DNA of 64,000 nucleotides from Brachypodium distachyon (Eukaryota > Streptophyta > Magnoliopsida > Poales > Poaceae): NCBI RefSeq assembly GCF_000005505.3, contig NC_016131.3, positions 63,163,355-63,227,354 on the forward strand, read 5' to 3'. The notes under the pieces were generated by a model. The model was not told where the DNA came from. It made no database searches and was given only the letters and a program-made list of their open reading frames with translations. The position numbers were made by a program, and so were the translations under genes. Positions 23,681-35,174 of the stretch are shown here, in pieces. Positions within the stretch are counted from its first letter, which is position 1. The number at the start of each line of letters is the position of its first letter.

Positions 23681-25248
23681 GGCAATGCAGGTGGAGGCGG
23701 GCGGCCATGGCGCTCGGATCTGAGGAGACGGGGATACGTGTGTGGTATGTGGGGGTGGGTCAGTGGCGGCCGCGGCTGCTTGCCCGACCGAGAGGGGATG
23801 GGAATGGGATCTGGGAGTTCAGGAAAGCGGTTTGGACCGATGCGGTGCGGGCCGAGGCAGGGTCTGGACTGGGACAGGACGAACTGAGGAGCGGCTTTTG
23901 CCGCTTGCCTCGAGGGACCTCCAACACAGTTTGGATCGCAAAAGAGTCCTTTATTCCTATCTCTGTATGGCGCCACCTTCTACCTTCCCGATTTGTTCAA
24001 CTCAATCGACACAATCTCCACCTTCCATGATTTTTCCTCCCAAATTCCTGACAGGGCTGTTTGGTTGGGTTTAAAATTGGTTGGGTTTAAAAGTGTTTTT
24101 TCACTTCACGTGCTTTTGGCTTGCTACTGGATATTATTAAATGATGGTATAAGCAAAAAGCCGAAGACCAAAACACCTAAAAAAAATGATTTTATGGCTT
24201 ATAAGTCAAAAGTTGAAAAGCATTTTTAAGTCAAACCAAACAGGTCAGTGTTCGTGGTGGCAATGGACTACAGGATTTGAAAGAGTTCACCTTGACCAAA
24301 GACCAAACTTTGCCAAAGACGAAGACAAAGTGCTCAGTGGCGGAGGCAGGGACCAGGCAGCCACTGCCCCCCCCCCCCCCTCCCCCATAAGAACTAAAAT
24401 TTCTACTTATGTCCTTGAATAGCCTTTGCAATTTCACCATATAAGTTTCATATTTTTTATGTTTTGCCACACCACCCCCCTCCCAATAAATCATCCATTC
24501 TATCATGTCTCTCCCTGTATTTTTTTCCTGCCTCCGCACCTGGAAGTGCTGCCCCCACCAGCGTCTCTTTCCTGACGGTGACGAGGCACTCGGTCAATGC
24601 GCCTGGCGGTCGCCGGGTCGCGCATACCCACGCTGCACGATGGCGACTATTGTGTCTCCTTTAGAAGCTCACCTTGGCCAGTACTATCCAATCTTGAGGT
24701 AAGTCATTTTGTGTTGTTTCTTGGCGAATTGGTGATATAGTGATAGAGTGTTGGTGGTGCGAATTCTGACTCCACAACTGACGATGGAGATACAGCGACC
24801 GAGAACACGGATCCTAGCAGGAGCTTCTACCTGACGGCCGCGATGTGGTCGGCACTGCGATGAGCATCCAGGAGTCATGGTCATTTCGTAAAACAATTGA
24901 GGTGAGTACTATTGGCTCTTCCTTCTATATATATGACTTAAAATCCTAAGGTAGATTACACCATTGTCTCTCAGCTTCTCTTTAAATGTTGTTATCCGTT
25001 CAAAGTTCTCAATAGCAAAAGGTTAAATAAAATGTCAAATTTTGCAAATTGACTGAAGAACATGGCATGATGCTCTACCACCAGCAAGACAACTCACTGC
25101 ACAAGAATTTGGGGAAATGTTCATGATACATGAAGAAATTTACATGAATGCATACAAACTAGAGAACTCTATCACAGCACTACCGTATTAATCACATATG
25201 ACCCAACATATATCTGCATGGTCCCACCCCATGTATATACCAAGCTGT
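23681..25248. other. Intergenic DNA between GT47 and the first kiwellin gene
   Basis: The first 300 bases are the GC-rich 5' flank of the GT47 gene. A foldback element lies at about 24055-24245. A C run (about 24368-24381) adjoins a GTGGCGGAGGCAGG motif often seen at edges of grass transposons. Open frames at 24464-24702 have no recognisable domain. Confidence 0.4.
24055..24245. mobile_element. Tourist-like foldback MITE
   Basis: The left arm GGCTGTTTGGTTGGGTTTAA pairs with the right arm (reverse complement GACCTGTTTGGTTTGACTTA). Inner segments TTTTCACTTCACG and GTTGAAAAGC pair weakly. The target duplication is unclear, so the edges are approximate. Confidence 0.55.
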
Positions 25249-25818
25249 TTACTCATCAGACCAGGTGATGCCCTCCATACCAACATTTTGATCAAGACCT
25301 AGGGCGTTCCATACTGCCGGAGAGGCATCAACGATGTTGTTGTCACATGGTGGCTCGTAGTTGTGGTCTTCATCACAGCCGTACACGGAGTCACATTCGT
25401 CCACTACCTTAGCATAAACGGACTTACCGTTGGCGGTGATCTTGATGCGATGGCCGCATCGGCCCATATTCTCAAACCAACCTGTGGAGAGCGCAACGAC
25501 CATCTCCTCATCGCTATGGTAGGCGTTGTCGCACTCAGATGGACCGCCGCCATCCTTGCCCTTTTCAAAACTGTTGAGTGTCAGGACAGCCTTTGTGTCT
25601 GCGGTGACTGTAGGTGAGCAATGGTACTGCGGATATCGCTTGCCATCCTCACAGCAGTCCGAGTCATTGCTTTTCTCGCAGTGTCCCGTCTTCCCAGGAA
25701 GGTAGCCACTGGCACGGCACACACCAAGCCCGGGACGAAAGGAGGAGGCAACATGAGAGGCGGAGAGGATGACCAGGATGAAGAACACCATGGTGACTGC
25801 GGTCGAAGCAGTGGCCAT
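25249..25818 (-). CDS. Kiwellin / ripening-related secreted protein, copy 1
   Basis: A single-exon protein of 189 residues. A signal peptide (hydrophobic about 8-25) precedes a mature domain with ten cysteines (34, 47, 55, 56, 67, 96, 121, 142, 148, 158). Family blocks are CRASGYLPGKTGHC, AVLTLNSFEKGKDGG, ALSTGWF, RCGHRIKI and VVDECDSVYGC, with a C-terminal VDASPAVWNALG. This is the kiwellin/ripening-related fold, a double-psi beta barrel related to expansin and barwin domains, exported to the apoplast. In maize a kiwellin inhibits a smut-fungus chorismate mutase; whether this copy has any such activity is unknown. The ATG at 25818 is chosen because it directly precedes the signal peptide and lies below a TATA box. 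It forms a tandem pair with 28613-29182. Confidence 0.92.
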   Translation of the reverse strand: MATASTAVTMVFFILVILSASHVASSFRPGLGVCRASGYLPGKTGHCEKSNDSDCCEDGKRYPQYHCSPTVTADTKAVLTLNSFEKGKDGGGPSECDNAYHSDEEMVVALSTGWFENMGRCGHRIKITANGKSVYAKVVDECDSVYGCDEDHNYEPPCDNNIVDASPAVWNALGLDQNVGMEGITWSDE

Positions 25819-25902
25819 GTTTGCTTGCTCTAAACTCTCCTCGCTAGGTATTTTGATTTCGTATGTTTTCGGTGGCTTGATTGGTCTCAACCCTCTTTAA
25901 GC

Positions 25903-25909
25903 TTTTATA
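25903..25909 (-). promoter_or_regulatory. TATA box of kiwellin copy 1
   Basis: TATAAAA on the minus strand lies about 85 bases before the ATG at 25818, with a context similar to a promoter core. Inferred from position. Confidence 0.6.
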
Positions 25910-28612
25910 GCTGCTTTGTTTACGCTGCCAGGCTGCCACCAGCTATGTGGACGTCGTATGTTGTTTGTCTGCCACGGCAATCCATTGCCATGTTCAGATT
26001 TGACTACACAAAGTTGGCGTGCCGTTCCAAACGGTTATCTGACTGATTAACGTGTCATTCATACATTTTTACAGGGGTTAACGTGTTAATTACACGGTAC
26101 GGAGTAGTTCTACCCGCAAAAAAGAAGAAGTAGGGAGTAGTTCTTTGCTTGTTAACCCATTAGCCCATTAATTTCTCTTTCGGCCCACGTACTCGCGAGG
26201 ACAACCGTGCGGGCGTGCGGCCGACGAGGAGAACGAGCGCGTTCCTTCCAGCCTCCTCCTCCGCCCCACCTTCCGCCCCCAATGTGCTCCCGCCGCCCCT
26301 TCCTTGGCCGAGCAGCTCTGTTTCTGGCATTTTTCAGCCTTGCCCGAGGTGGAAGCCGCTGAAATGGCAGGGACCGCCGCCGCCTCATCCCCTGGGGCCT
26401 GGGCCTTGCCCTGTGCCCGCAAGAGAGTAAGCTCCTGGTCTCCTTGTTAGGTTTTCAATTCTTGTTGGCTGGCTGCACTTCTTTTTTTTGACAGCTTGGC
26501 TGCACATATTTGGGATGACATTGTATAGAGGTACATGAAAAATATTGCACTAGTTAATATGCCACATTGTGTGCTTGTTAGACTGAACTATACCAATTAT
26601 TTAACTCGCCATGTAGTATATTGTCCCTTTTCTTGGTTTGTCAACCCCAAGGTCGGTTTGAGAGAGAGAGAAATGATGTGTAGAAATATCGCTAAATTCC
26701 CATCACATCTTTCCCTGGGTAAGTTGGGAATTGCACTATTTGCCGATGTGGGTCACAATGTTGCTACCAGCTTCGGTATTAGAGACTAATAGCAAGCAAC
26801 TCATTTTACTGATGAAATTGAAAATATTTTCTCTGTTTTGAGAGGAGATTAAATTAAAAATGTTAACTGTTTATTTAGAAAGCGAATTGAAAGTTGTCTC
26901 CAAGAGGCTATCCTGTTTTCATGGTATCTGCGCTTGAGAATTTATAAAAGCTGCATCAACGTGCTTTTTTATTTCTGGATTTCTATATGAATCAAAGACC
27001 TCCTTCTTTTGTTTTCATCCCAGCTCTTTCAGCCATTCAAGCATGAGTTTCTCTTGTCAATTTCTCTCATTCTCTGTGCTGATATGAAAAGTCTTGTATT
27101 GTCCATTTTCCGATAGTTCACAGAGTGTGAGAATCATTCCAGTAGATGCTATAGGGAAGTCGTTCAACAGGATTGGGAAAACTTCTTAACCAGATTTTTC
27201 GTCTTTGGTATAAACTCTGGTACTTGCTTGTTTTACAAATAGTGGTTTACAAGAGAAAGTTCTTGAGCTAGCTAGCCGCGTCAGGCTGTAATACTCTCTG
27301 AGTTTCACGCTTTTTAGATGTCTGATAAACATCAATGACCATGACTGCTCTACTTGCCTCCAAAATCAGGGTAGACTCTAACTGCGCCCACTGTTCAAAA
27401 AATCCGCTGATCGCTACTCGGGAGGGCACCGCTTATTAACGCATATCGTCAGCGTTAATCACCAGGCCCGATTATTCTGTCTGACAGCCGATAAATCTCC
27501 CGCAAAAAAGACAGCCGATAAATCGGCTGATAAACGATTAATAGAAAAGAATCACGACGTACTTGGGTCCAGGTTGGATGTCGTCTGTTCTTGAGACGAA
27601 GGGGCAGGCATGTTCGTTCAGAAAAATCTGGCATGTGGGTCCAGGTTGGAAAAATGCTTTTAAAAAAACAGGAAATGCTACTTTGTCAATGTTCCAATGA
27701 AAAGTGTGCTATTTTGTCTAACACCAGTAAATGTGTGCTTTTGGGACAAAGTCCCAAAGAAAGGTGCGGCATTTTGTCGAATTTCTCTTTCTCCTCGCCT
27801 CCCGCACTTTCTCCCCCCACATCCCGCCTTGATTAGGTCTGCGTTAGCGCCGCCCTCCGGAGACCAGAGCTCCCCCTCCCCCTCCTCCTCCTCTGGTATT
27901 CCTCCTCCGCCACTGCCTACCATGTTCTCTTAAACTTCTCTCCTCCCCAGCTCCTCTACCATTGGTCTCCTCCTCACCCACGGCTTCCCCTCTCCTCCTC
28001 TGGCTCTCTGCCGACCACCGCCTCTAGCTCTCTCCCCACCTGGCTGCTCCAGGGATCTTCTCTCCTGCATGTTTACTTGTTGAATTATTCAATATACGGA
28101 GTAGCATATTTTAGTGCTGGGAAACTTGGGATTTTTTTTAAAAAACTGACCAATTATTGGTCGACCAATTGAATCAATTAATCGGACGAATTCTGATTGA
28201 TCCCTAGCCCTAAGCCGACCGAGCATTTATCGATTAGCGATATCCCAATCATTAACTGAACCATGACTAGACATAAATGATAGGCATTTATCAAGGGTAA
28301 AAAATCCTATGCGACCCTCCGTGGAACGACCCAGCGATGGACATGTTTTGGAAACGCACGATCTCCTATGCATCTAACTTGATCTCTCTCCGCTGGGTTA
28401 GATTGAACGGGTTAGATATGGGTCCATGCACTGGGTCGTTGTTCCATGGGTCGCATAGGATTTCTTTCCTTTATCAAGCCGTGGACGAAATAGGAGTAAT
28501 TTATTAATTTTAAATCATATATAAAGCGGTATCATATTTACAGGGACAATCATTCTTACTATTAATAAATCTGTACATGCCATATATCTCTGTATTGACT
28601 GCTCTTGGATAC
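25910..28612. other. Spacer between the two kiwellin genes, with possible gene relic
   Basis: A GC-rich block at about 26200-26424 ends in a plausible donor (AGA|GTAAGC) and could be a plus-strand first exon starting MAGTAAASSPGAW at 26362. A possible later exon lies at about 27127-27212 (CENHSSRCYREVVQQDW frame) between AG and GT. I cannot assign a family or complete a gene. A second CT-rich block at 27780-28060 has no recognised product. The rest is AT-rich. Confidence 0.3.
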
Positions 28613-29182
28613 CTACTCTTCTGACCAGGTGATATCCTCCATGCCAACATTCTGGTCGAGCCCCAAGGCGTTCCACACTGCAGGCGAGGCGTCCACGATG
28701 TTGTTGGCGCACGGTGGTTCATAGTTGTGCTCATCATCACAGCCGTACACAGAGTCACACTCGTCCACCACCTTGGCGTACACAGAGTTGCCATTGGAGG
28801 TGATCTTGATGCGGTGGCCACATCGGGCCATGTTTTTGAACCAGCCAGTGGAGAGCGCGACGACTAGCTCCTTGTCACTGTGGTAGGAGTTGTCACACTC
28901 CGACGGGCCACCACCATCCTTACCTTTCTCAAAGCTATTCAGCGTCAGCACGGCTTTGGTGCTTGATGTCACGGGCGGCGAGCAGTGGTACTGCGGGTAC
29001 CTCTTGTCGTCCTCACAACAGTCCGGGTCGTTGCTCTTCTCGCAATGGCCGGCTTTCCCCGGAAGGTATCCGCTGGCCCTGCAAACGCCCAGGCTGGGGC
29101 GAAGGGAGGAAGCAACGTGGGAGAGGGAGAGCGCGACCAGGACGAAGAGCGCCATGGTAGCTACAGCTGTGCTGGTGGACAT
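28613..29182 (-). CDS. Kiwellin / ripening-related secreted protein, copy 2
   Basis: A single-exon protein of 189 residues, collinear with the copy at 25249-25818. It has the same signal peptide layout, the same ten cysteines and the same blocks (CRASGYLPGKAGHC, ALSTGWF, RCGHRIKI, VVDECDSVYGC). Comparing residues 25 onward by eye gives 20 differences in 164 positions. Several change charge (for example Glu to Lys twice around the YHSD and STGWF segments), which alters the surface while keeping the core. The start ATG at 29182 follows a TATA box at about 29283-29290. Role as for copy 1: secreted, double-psi beta-barrel kiwellin, possibly defence-related. Tandem duplication within a 4-kb span explains the pair. 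Confidence 0.92.
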   Translation of the reverse strand: MSTSTAVATMALFVLVALSLSHVASSLRPSLGVCRASGYLPGKAGHCEKSNDPDCCEDDKRYPQYHCSPPVTSSTKAVLTLNSFEKGKDGGGPSECDNSYHSDKELVVALSTGWFKNMARCGHRIKITSNGNSVYAKVVDECDSVYGCDDEHNYEPPCANNIVDASPAVWNALGLDQNVGMEDITWSEE

Positions 29183-29282
29183 CTTAGGTGCCACCGCTTG
29201 TACTATGTCCCTATGTTTACTGACTCCTGATGTGTTTGCATTTGTTGCTTGCCTGCTTTGGTAATTGGTGGGTGTGCATCTG

Positions 29283-29290
29283 TTTATATA
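29283..29290 (-). promoter_or_regulatory. TATA box of kiwellin copy 2
   Basis: TATATAAA on the minus strand lies about 100 bases upstream of the ATG at 29182, at nearly the same distance as in copy 1. Confidence 0.6.
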
Positions 29291-30848
29291 GTTGCGTTGC
29301 TGGTAGCTACAAGCATTAGTACGTTGTTTTCCACCGCAATTCTATGCTATGTTCAGATTAGGTAGATAAACTTGATATGTTGACGTACCGTCTCAAACGG
29401 GCTTCTGGTTACCGTTCCAAATGGTTAATCATCTTCTTAATTAACCTCCTTGGCGGGTAAAACACTCTTATACTTGTGTGGCCGATAGTAGTGCTGAACT
29501 AGTTTGTGTAAATCATAGTGTTACGCACTACTAGCTTTGGTATTACTCCCTCTGTTCCATAAAGATTGGCACGCCTTTGGACTAGTTCAAAACCGTGCCG
29601 ATCTTTATGGAATGGAGGGAGTGGCGTTTTATATTTCAAATGGTATGATAGTTAACAAATTGACTAACGCATGTCACTGTCTCACTGAACAAAACTGAAG
29701 TCCTTGACTCCTTATGAGTTCTGTAGGTTTGTGTTCAACTGTTAAAGAAGAAGAGAGACCTTAGATCAAACTGGAGGTCCACTTTTTGAAAAAAAGAGAC
29801 CAATGAGTGGACAAGAAAAGAAACTGTAAGTTGTATGGGTGGAAAATTGCGAACATTCTGGTCAAACAAGGCTACACGTTTCCTATTTTCAGTTACTTAT
29901 TACGTGCAATAATATGCTATCCAGTATTCTGTTACAAGATATAGTGAAAGACCAATGTTAATACCGAAGCAGTGCTCTGATTAGCATTCAATTAAATAAA
30001 TAGTTATTCTCTTCCATGAGTGCATCTCTTTATCTACCGATGGGTTCCAGTTCTGAATTTCTGAACCACATTGTGTGTCTTCGGTATGAACTAGGAGTGC
30101 CGCAGCTGCAAATAATTTTCTCACCGGAACTATGACTTGTTTTCGCTAGCTGTGTTATGCAGGAGTACTACGAACAAGATGTGCTCTTCTGGGAGATAAT
30201 ATAATTGTGCCATATAAAATTAGAGATAGATGATCACTAATTTATCAAGATGTGCTAGATGAACTACACGCTTGGTGCTCTGCAGTGGAATCAACCACAA
30301 CAGGACCAAAATTATTGCCCGAATGAAATAAGATAACTAGGAAAGAAAGAGACAGCTAACTTGACATTAATTATCAAATATAGCAATTCTCATGATACAT
30401 TCCGATCGATACATCTGATTGGCTTGTCGAAACCTATTACTGAACAAGTTCCTCATTAAAACAAAAAGAAATCCTCATTTGCCGTAGACTGTGAGGATAT
30501 CGAATTGGCCCCCATTTCAGCTTGAAAATAAACTGCCCCTTCTCCGTTCTCAAATAATCTCATTGAAGCAACATTTAGTAGCCATAAAGTATACTAACAT
30601 TTAGAGTGGTACTCATCATACCAGTATCTAGGAGGAATACATTGCTCTCTGAACGACAAACAGATTACACTGATAAACAAAGAAATGTTCCCTGCCTTAG
30701 ATACAACTTCCTGATCGTATTCTAGATTTGTTACACCGTTGAATTCTACTCAGATGAAACAAAAAAGTGGTATCAATCTGAAGCACTCAAGAGACAGCCA
30801 ACAAGATCAGCAAGCGCTGAGCCCGAGCTCCGTTTGTAACTCTGTCTC
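29291..30848. other. Intergenic DNA upstream of kiwellin copy 2
   Basis: A MITE lies at 29546-29621. The remaining sequence (29622-30848) is AT-rich with no coding or repeat structure that I can support. Confidence 0.4.
29546..29621. mobile_element. Stowaway-type MITE (76 bp)
   Basis: The arms CTCCCTCTGTTCCATAAAGA and TCTTTATGGAATGGAGGGAG are nearly perfect inverted repeats with inner GCACG/CGTGC pairing. The left flank is TA; the right flank is TG, so the duplication has decayed. Confidence 0.75.
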
Positions 30849-31490
30849 CTACCACGGCACCCAACCCTTGAACCTCTCCTCCACCTGCGGCTGCACGTCC
30901 ACCTTCTTTGGCCGTCCATCTCCAATGACGCCGACATCCCGTGCCTTCTTCACAGGCACCGCAGCGACCCCTTGCTCCGTAGTTCTTGCGCACGCTTCGT
31001 TCTTTACAGCAGCAACCGGTTTACGAAGCGCCGGGGCCGGGCGAAGCAATGTCCGACAAGCGAAAGTGTCCAGCAGAACAAGGATCTGCACGCCGCCCTT
31101 GGCTAGGCGCGGGTCGGCGCAGGCTCCGGACACGTAAGCCGCAATCTCCTTCCTGGCCTCGACCACGGCGCGGCGGTCGAAGGTGTGCCGCACAAGCGGC
31201 ATCACGTCGGCCGCCAGAGCCCGCTCCACGCGTTCCGGGCTGCGCAGCTTCCGCGACGGCTGCCGGCGGAGGGAAATGTCCTCGGCCACCTTCTCCACGA
31301 CGACCCGGTTGGCTGGGCCGGCGGGGAAATGCCTCCTGATGACGACCCTGACGTCCGCCATCAGCGCCGGGGGCGATCCTGCCGAGACGCATCGGCGGCC
31401 ACCGTGGGCTGGCGACGGGAAGAAGGCGGTGAGGTGGAGGCGGGTGGACAGGCGAACTACGGGAACGACGGGAAGACGCTTGTGATCCAT
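30849..31490 (-). CDS. Uncharacterised single-exon protein (213 aa)
   Basis: An ATG at 31490 opens a 213-residue frame ending KGWVPW. I do not recognise the family. The protein is basic and Arg/Val/Ala-rich, with a helical-looking central part (about residues 44-140: ADVRVVIRRHF, VVVEKVAEDISL, ERALAADVMPLVRHTF, AVVEARKEIAAYVSG) and a Lys/Arg-rich C-terminus. No signal peptide, membrane segment or zinc motif is seen. It is supported as a gene by a TATA box about 100 bases upstream, strong GC3 bias in this frame, and lack of internal repeats. A shorter product could start at a downstream ATG (MADVRVV, at 31361). It is more likely a grass-specific hypothetical gene than a transposon piece. Confidence 0.55.
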   Translation of the reverse strand: MDHKRLPVVPVVRLSTRLHLTAFFPSPAHGGRRCVSAGSPPALMADVRVVIRRHFPAGPANRVVVEKVAEDISLRRQPSRKLRSPERVERALAADVMPLVRHTFDRRAVVEARKEIAAYVSGACADPRLAKGGVQILVLLDTFACRTLLRPAPALRKPVAAVKNEACARTTEQGVAAVPVKKARDVGVIGDGRPKKVDVQPQVEERFKGWVPW

Positions 31491-31589
31491 GGGGGCCTCT
31501 CTTTCGAACCCTAGCTTGCGAGCACTCACGCAGATCGCTGACGATGAACAGATGGAAATTCGAGGAACCAGGCGAGCAGGGGAGCTCGC

Positions 31590-31597
31590 ATATATAG
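31590..31597 (-). promoter_or_regulatory. TATA box of the uncharacterised gene
   Basis: CTATATAT on the minus strand lies 100 bases upstream of the ATG at 31490, in a GC-rich surround. Confidence 0.55.
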
Positions 31598-31599
31598 AG

Positions 31600-33561
31600 C
31601 GATCGATTCGCCACCGTCACCAATTCGGACTTGCAGCACTGCCGTGGACTACTCCGTCGTACTTGCCTTCTTGCCTGTGGAACCGCCGCGTGTATATCCT
31701 TTCCATATACAAGACGACGATCAGGCATCGGACTCGGTATGTCACAACGAACATGCTGGTTGCTTAAATTTGCGAGCAGCAAAATTAGATTGGACTTTTT
31801 TCTCCGATTTGCCAATGTAGTCCGTTGGGCTTATGGGGAGCGCAAGGCGGAGCCCAATAGCATGCTGGTTTGTCTTACATGTTTTTTCCTGTGCAATTAA
31901 GCCCATCTGGCCCGTTTAGCGACATATCCAAGAGCTTTGCTTTCAATTTCATGTTGCAATTAAGCCCATCTGGCCCGTGTAGCGACATATCTAAACGCTT
32001 TGCTTTCAATTTCATGTTGCAACGTGACAGAGCCCATCTGGAGTACTAATTTACATTGCACTGTCCCATCAAAACAAAACAAAACTTCAAAAAAAAATAC
32101 TCCCTTCAATCCAGAGTGGTACAACTATAGTGGCAATGAAAAAAAACCCGGTAAATACCAATCAGGAGAACATTTCCAACTGCTGTTCGTATGATTCATA
32201 TCTATCCACTAGCTAGTTCCTTCGTTTCCTTGTCAATAGGCTGTGACCGATGCAATTTGCAGATGTGATGCATCAAGTGATGGAAAAAAAGTATGGAGTG
32301 CTAGAAAAAGAATCAAACGGTGGGATAAATTTCGGCGGGCCATCCGGACAAACATTTGTGGATAGAGCATCATGCTCATAGCAAAAGTGGAAACTAGCGG
32401 TGTGTCTGTATGTACCGGCACCGCTTTCACCAATCACAGCAAAAAAAAGCAAAAACCCCACGTGTTCGTGCGTCAGTCAGCAGAAAGGAAGCCAGATTTT
32501 CAGAGTTGTTCAGAATTATTTGAAACTTTTACTGAAGGTCTCATTTTAAGACCACCCTCAAAATTTCATTAAATTTTGAGTTTGTTTTGAACAAAATGTG
32601 TTAGTACAAAAATGCCAAAGCTCAATCCCATTCCCATTCCCTCCTCCTTACAGTTGCAGGGAATCCGGCGTGACAGAGTTTCCTTGCCAAGTCTGATTCA
32701 GGCGCAGGAGCAGATCACTACTCCATCAGCCAGCCAACTTGGTGTTAATCCAGCCCGTACCTCCGTGTTATTAACCGAGTACTCCGTCTCAGGCAACATT
32801 TGCTGCACTGCCGGGACGTTTCCCAAAGAAGACAGCATCTGCTGCACAGTCTCGTCGCAGCGCAGGCATCCGTCATGTCATGCACGGCCAGGGGAATCCA
32901 GATGCTGTTGTCGTATAGATAGACACTGCACGTATAGCAGCATCGTGAATTCGTGATCACGGAATTAATACTGCTGGCCCGCCCCCAAGTTGATCAACAA
33001 GTCGCCCACGAACAGTACGTGCGCCGGCAGCCTGCGGCCCACCTCGCTCGCTTCCCTTGGCTGTTCCGGCAGTCCCCATCCTTTTGCCCTGAAATCTTCG
33101 GATCATCGTCGATTGGGGAGCAGAATCTGTCCATGGACCAGTGGTCACAACTCACACGTACGTGTAGCACGGATCAAGGCAGCACTGGAACTCAAAGAAA
33201 TTCAGATCGCATCTCGCACAGGCATTGATTTCAGCGTGATGACTCGCTCGGTCGGGCCGGTCGCACTGAGTTGTCGAGCCAGGCTGGACCGCGGCGGCAA
33301 CGCACACGTCGCGGCTTCTGCGGTCTCCTCATCCGTTGCTTTCAGCCACCTCGATCCCATGCCACTTGGTGGTGCATGCATGCACCCAATTCCGCGAGCT
33401 TTTCCCCCACCTTCCTCCCTACTAGTTCCCCCTGTTCATCATCTTCTTCTTCCTCCGGTCCCGCGGGAATGCTCTGACAAATACCTCCAGCTGAGAACCA
33501 TCTCCATCCTTCCTCGGTATCCTGCTGGCTGCTGCACAGTGCTGCGCGGCGCTCTGTACCT
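31600..33561. other. Intergenic DNA with a 63-bp tandem repeat
   Basis: A 63-bp unit is repeated at 31893-32020 (see separate entry). The rest, up to the retrotransposon target site at 33562, contains moderately GC-rich sequence near 32990-33500, but no frame with family resemblance. Confidence 0.4.
31893..32020. repeat. 63-bp tandem duplication
   Basis: GCAATTAAGCCCATCTGGCC starts at 31893 and again at 31956; the two 63-bp units differ at a handful of positions. A third partial copy follows (GCAACGTGACAGAGCCCATCTGG). Confidence 0.8.
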
Positions 33562-33566
33562 GTATC

Positions 33567-34641
33567 TGTCGAATAATCAACTAATTTCGATGAATATTTA
33601 ATCCAGAAAAACAGCGTGTAAAACATGTAGCACATTATATCATGCAAACTAGACAAATTAAATAGCAACGCACAACAATAAAACTCATCTAATATCACGA
33701 CATGAATACTAAAACTACTAATCAAAATCAACAAGAAAGAGCAGATTACGTACGGTGCTGTGCTTTTTTTTTGTGTTTGTTTGTTGAAGTCGGTGACGAG
33801 TCCGGTAGCTTCGATGTTCACGCCGGCAGCAGCTGCAGCCTTGACTACCTCCTGAGCAGCGGCCAGTGCCTGCGCTTGCGCCTGTGCAGCAGCAGTTGCC
33901 TGGGCTCGGAGTTGGGCAGCCTGCTGCTGAGCTTGGAGTTGTGCAGCCTGCTGCTGCTGAGCTAGAGCGGCAGCCTGAGCCGGGGGATCTCCGAGGTCGT
34001 CGGCCATTGATGATGAAGATGCCAACGAAACAGAGACGTGATGAAGCGAGCAGTCGCGTGAGAACGCTCCCCAAAAACCTTATCGACCATCTCCCGGGCA
34101 GGATCTCGAACGTCGGGGTTCCGGAGGCCTGCTCTCCCGGCGATGTGTGCACGCAGTCGACGGGGTGGAGTAGCAGTTGGTGGCGAACAACGAGATTGGA
34201 TCGTGGGAGTGACGGCTAGGGTTGAGGCGTGTTTCGTCCGGAGGCCGGGGTAGTCTTATTATATAGGCACGCAGGCAGACTTCGGTTCGGTTTAGAAACC
34301 AAAGCCGGGATTTGTTACGCGTCCGCAACGGATTCTGACTGCCAAAAATATAAGCACGACCCGGCTCGAACTCGAACTCGAACTCGATCCACGAAACGCG
34401 GCGCGGCGCGGCGCGACGAGGCGAGCGGAGGAGGAGGAGGAGGAGGAGCGCGCGTGGGGATTTCCCTTGCTCACTTGCTCAAGAGGTGAGAACTAACATA
34501 CCTTATATATTCGTCCAACTCCCCCTAAACTAGCAAGGTGGGACTATTTCCACTTACTCATCCCACTTCATGAATGGGCTTTTGAGATTTTTCAGGAATT
34601 AATTTCAGATTGGGCCTTGGGCCTAACCCAAAATTTCAACA
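33567..34641 (-). repeat. 3' LTR of the Copia element
   Basis: Begins (minus strand) TGTTGAAATTTTGGGTTAG at 34641 and ends TTATTCGACA at 33567. It has about 100 bp more than the 5' LTR, in a segment near 34310-34410 that includes a CTCGAA microsatellite. It contains a TATA box (34259-34265) and its own copy of the Ala/Gln-rich frame (ATG at 34006 on the minus strand). Confidence 0.93.
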
Positions 34642-34655
34642 ATCCCCCACAATAT
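34642..34655 (-). other. Polypurine tract of the Copia element
   Basis: On the minus strand ATATTGTGGGGGAT immediately precedes the 3' LTR. A purine-rich run at this place primes plus-strand synthesis in LTR retrotransposons. Its position confirms the element's orientation. Confidence 0.75.
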
Positions 34656-35174
34656 CTCATAAGCACATAAAACTGCCGTTGATCCAAAACTTTGTTTTTG
34701 ATATACCAGCGTTTCAGTGGAGACCCGGTTAAAGTTGAACATCCACCTAAACAAATAGCTTCACTCACGCACAACTGAACAATGAACAAACCTTGAATTG
34801 TCGGTTTTCTCTGTTAGAGCTCCACTAAATTGTTGTCTGGTACTGAGCTGCCGAATGCTACCCCGCGGTAGGAGCATATAAGTCATTCTCCGGGCCTTTT
34901 CATGAGTTTACTAGAGACCACCCAAATCTCATAGACTGCGACCAACAGTCAGGCTCATATAGGTGTATTATTTAGAGACTACTCTGTAGGACAGTATCTC
35001 CCTTGCAAATTAATGCAACGCGTTAGAACACATTAAGTTAAACAACCTACCATACAGTACACGAGAGTAATGCATCGTCAACGAAGTGGGATAAAGAATG
35101 TACACTCTCCTTAGTTATCCAATGACTTGTTTCCCAGGTCCTAATTCACGGGATCTCCGATCACATAGGTTGGT

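Noticed and set aside
22951..23976. 341-codon minus-strand frame overlapping the GT47 first exon
   Set aside because: Its translation is Pro/Ser/Arg-rich low complexity from the wrong frame; the overlapping frame carries the exostosin motifs and the membrane anchor.
25819..25890. N-terminal extension of kiwellin copy 1
   Set aside because: The upstream frame has no ATG (it opens with TTG), extends nearly to the TATA box, and would bury the signal peptide.
33342..34025. 227-codon frame treated as a separate gene
   Set aside because: It is the Ala/Gln-rich frame of the 3' LTR reading out into flanking host DNA; the part beyond 33567 is chance open sequence.
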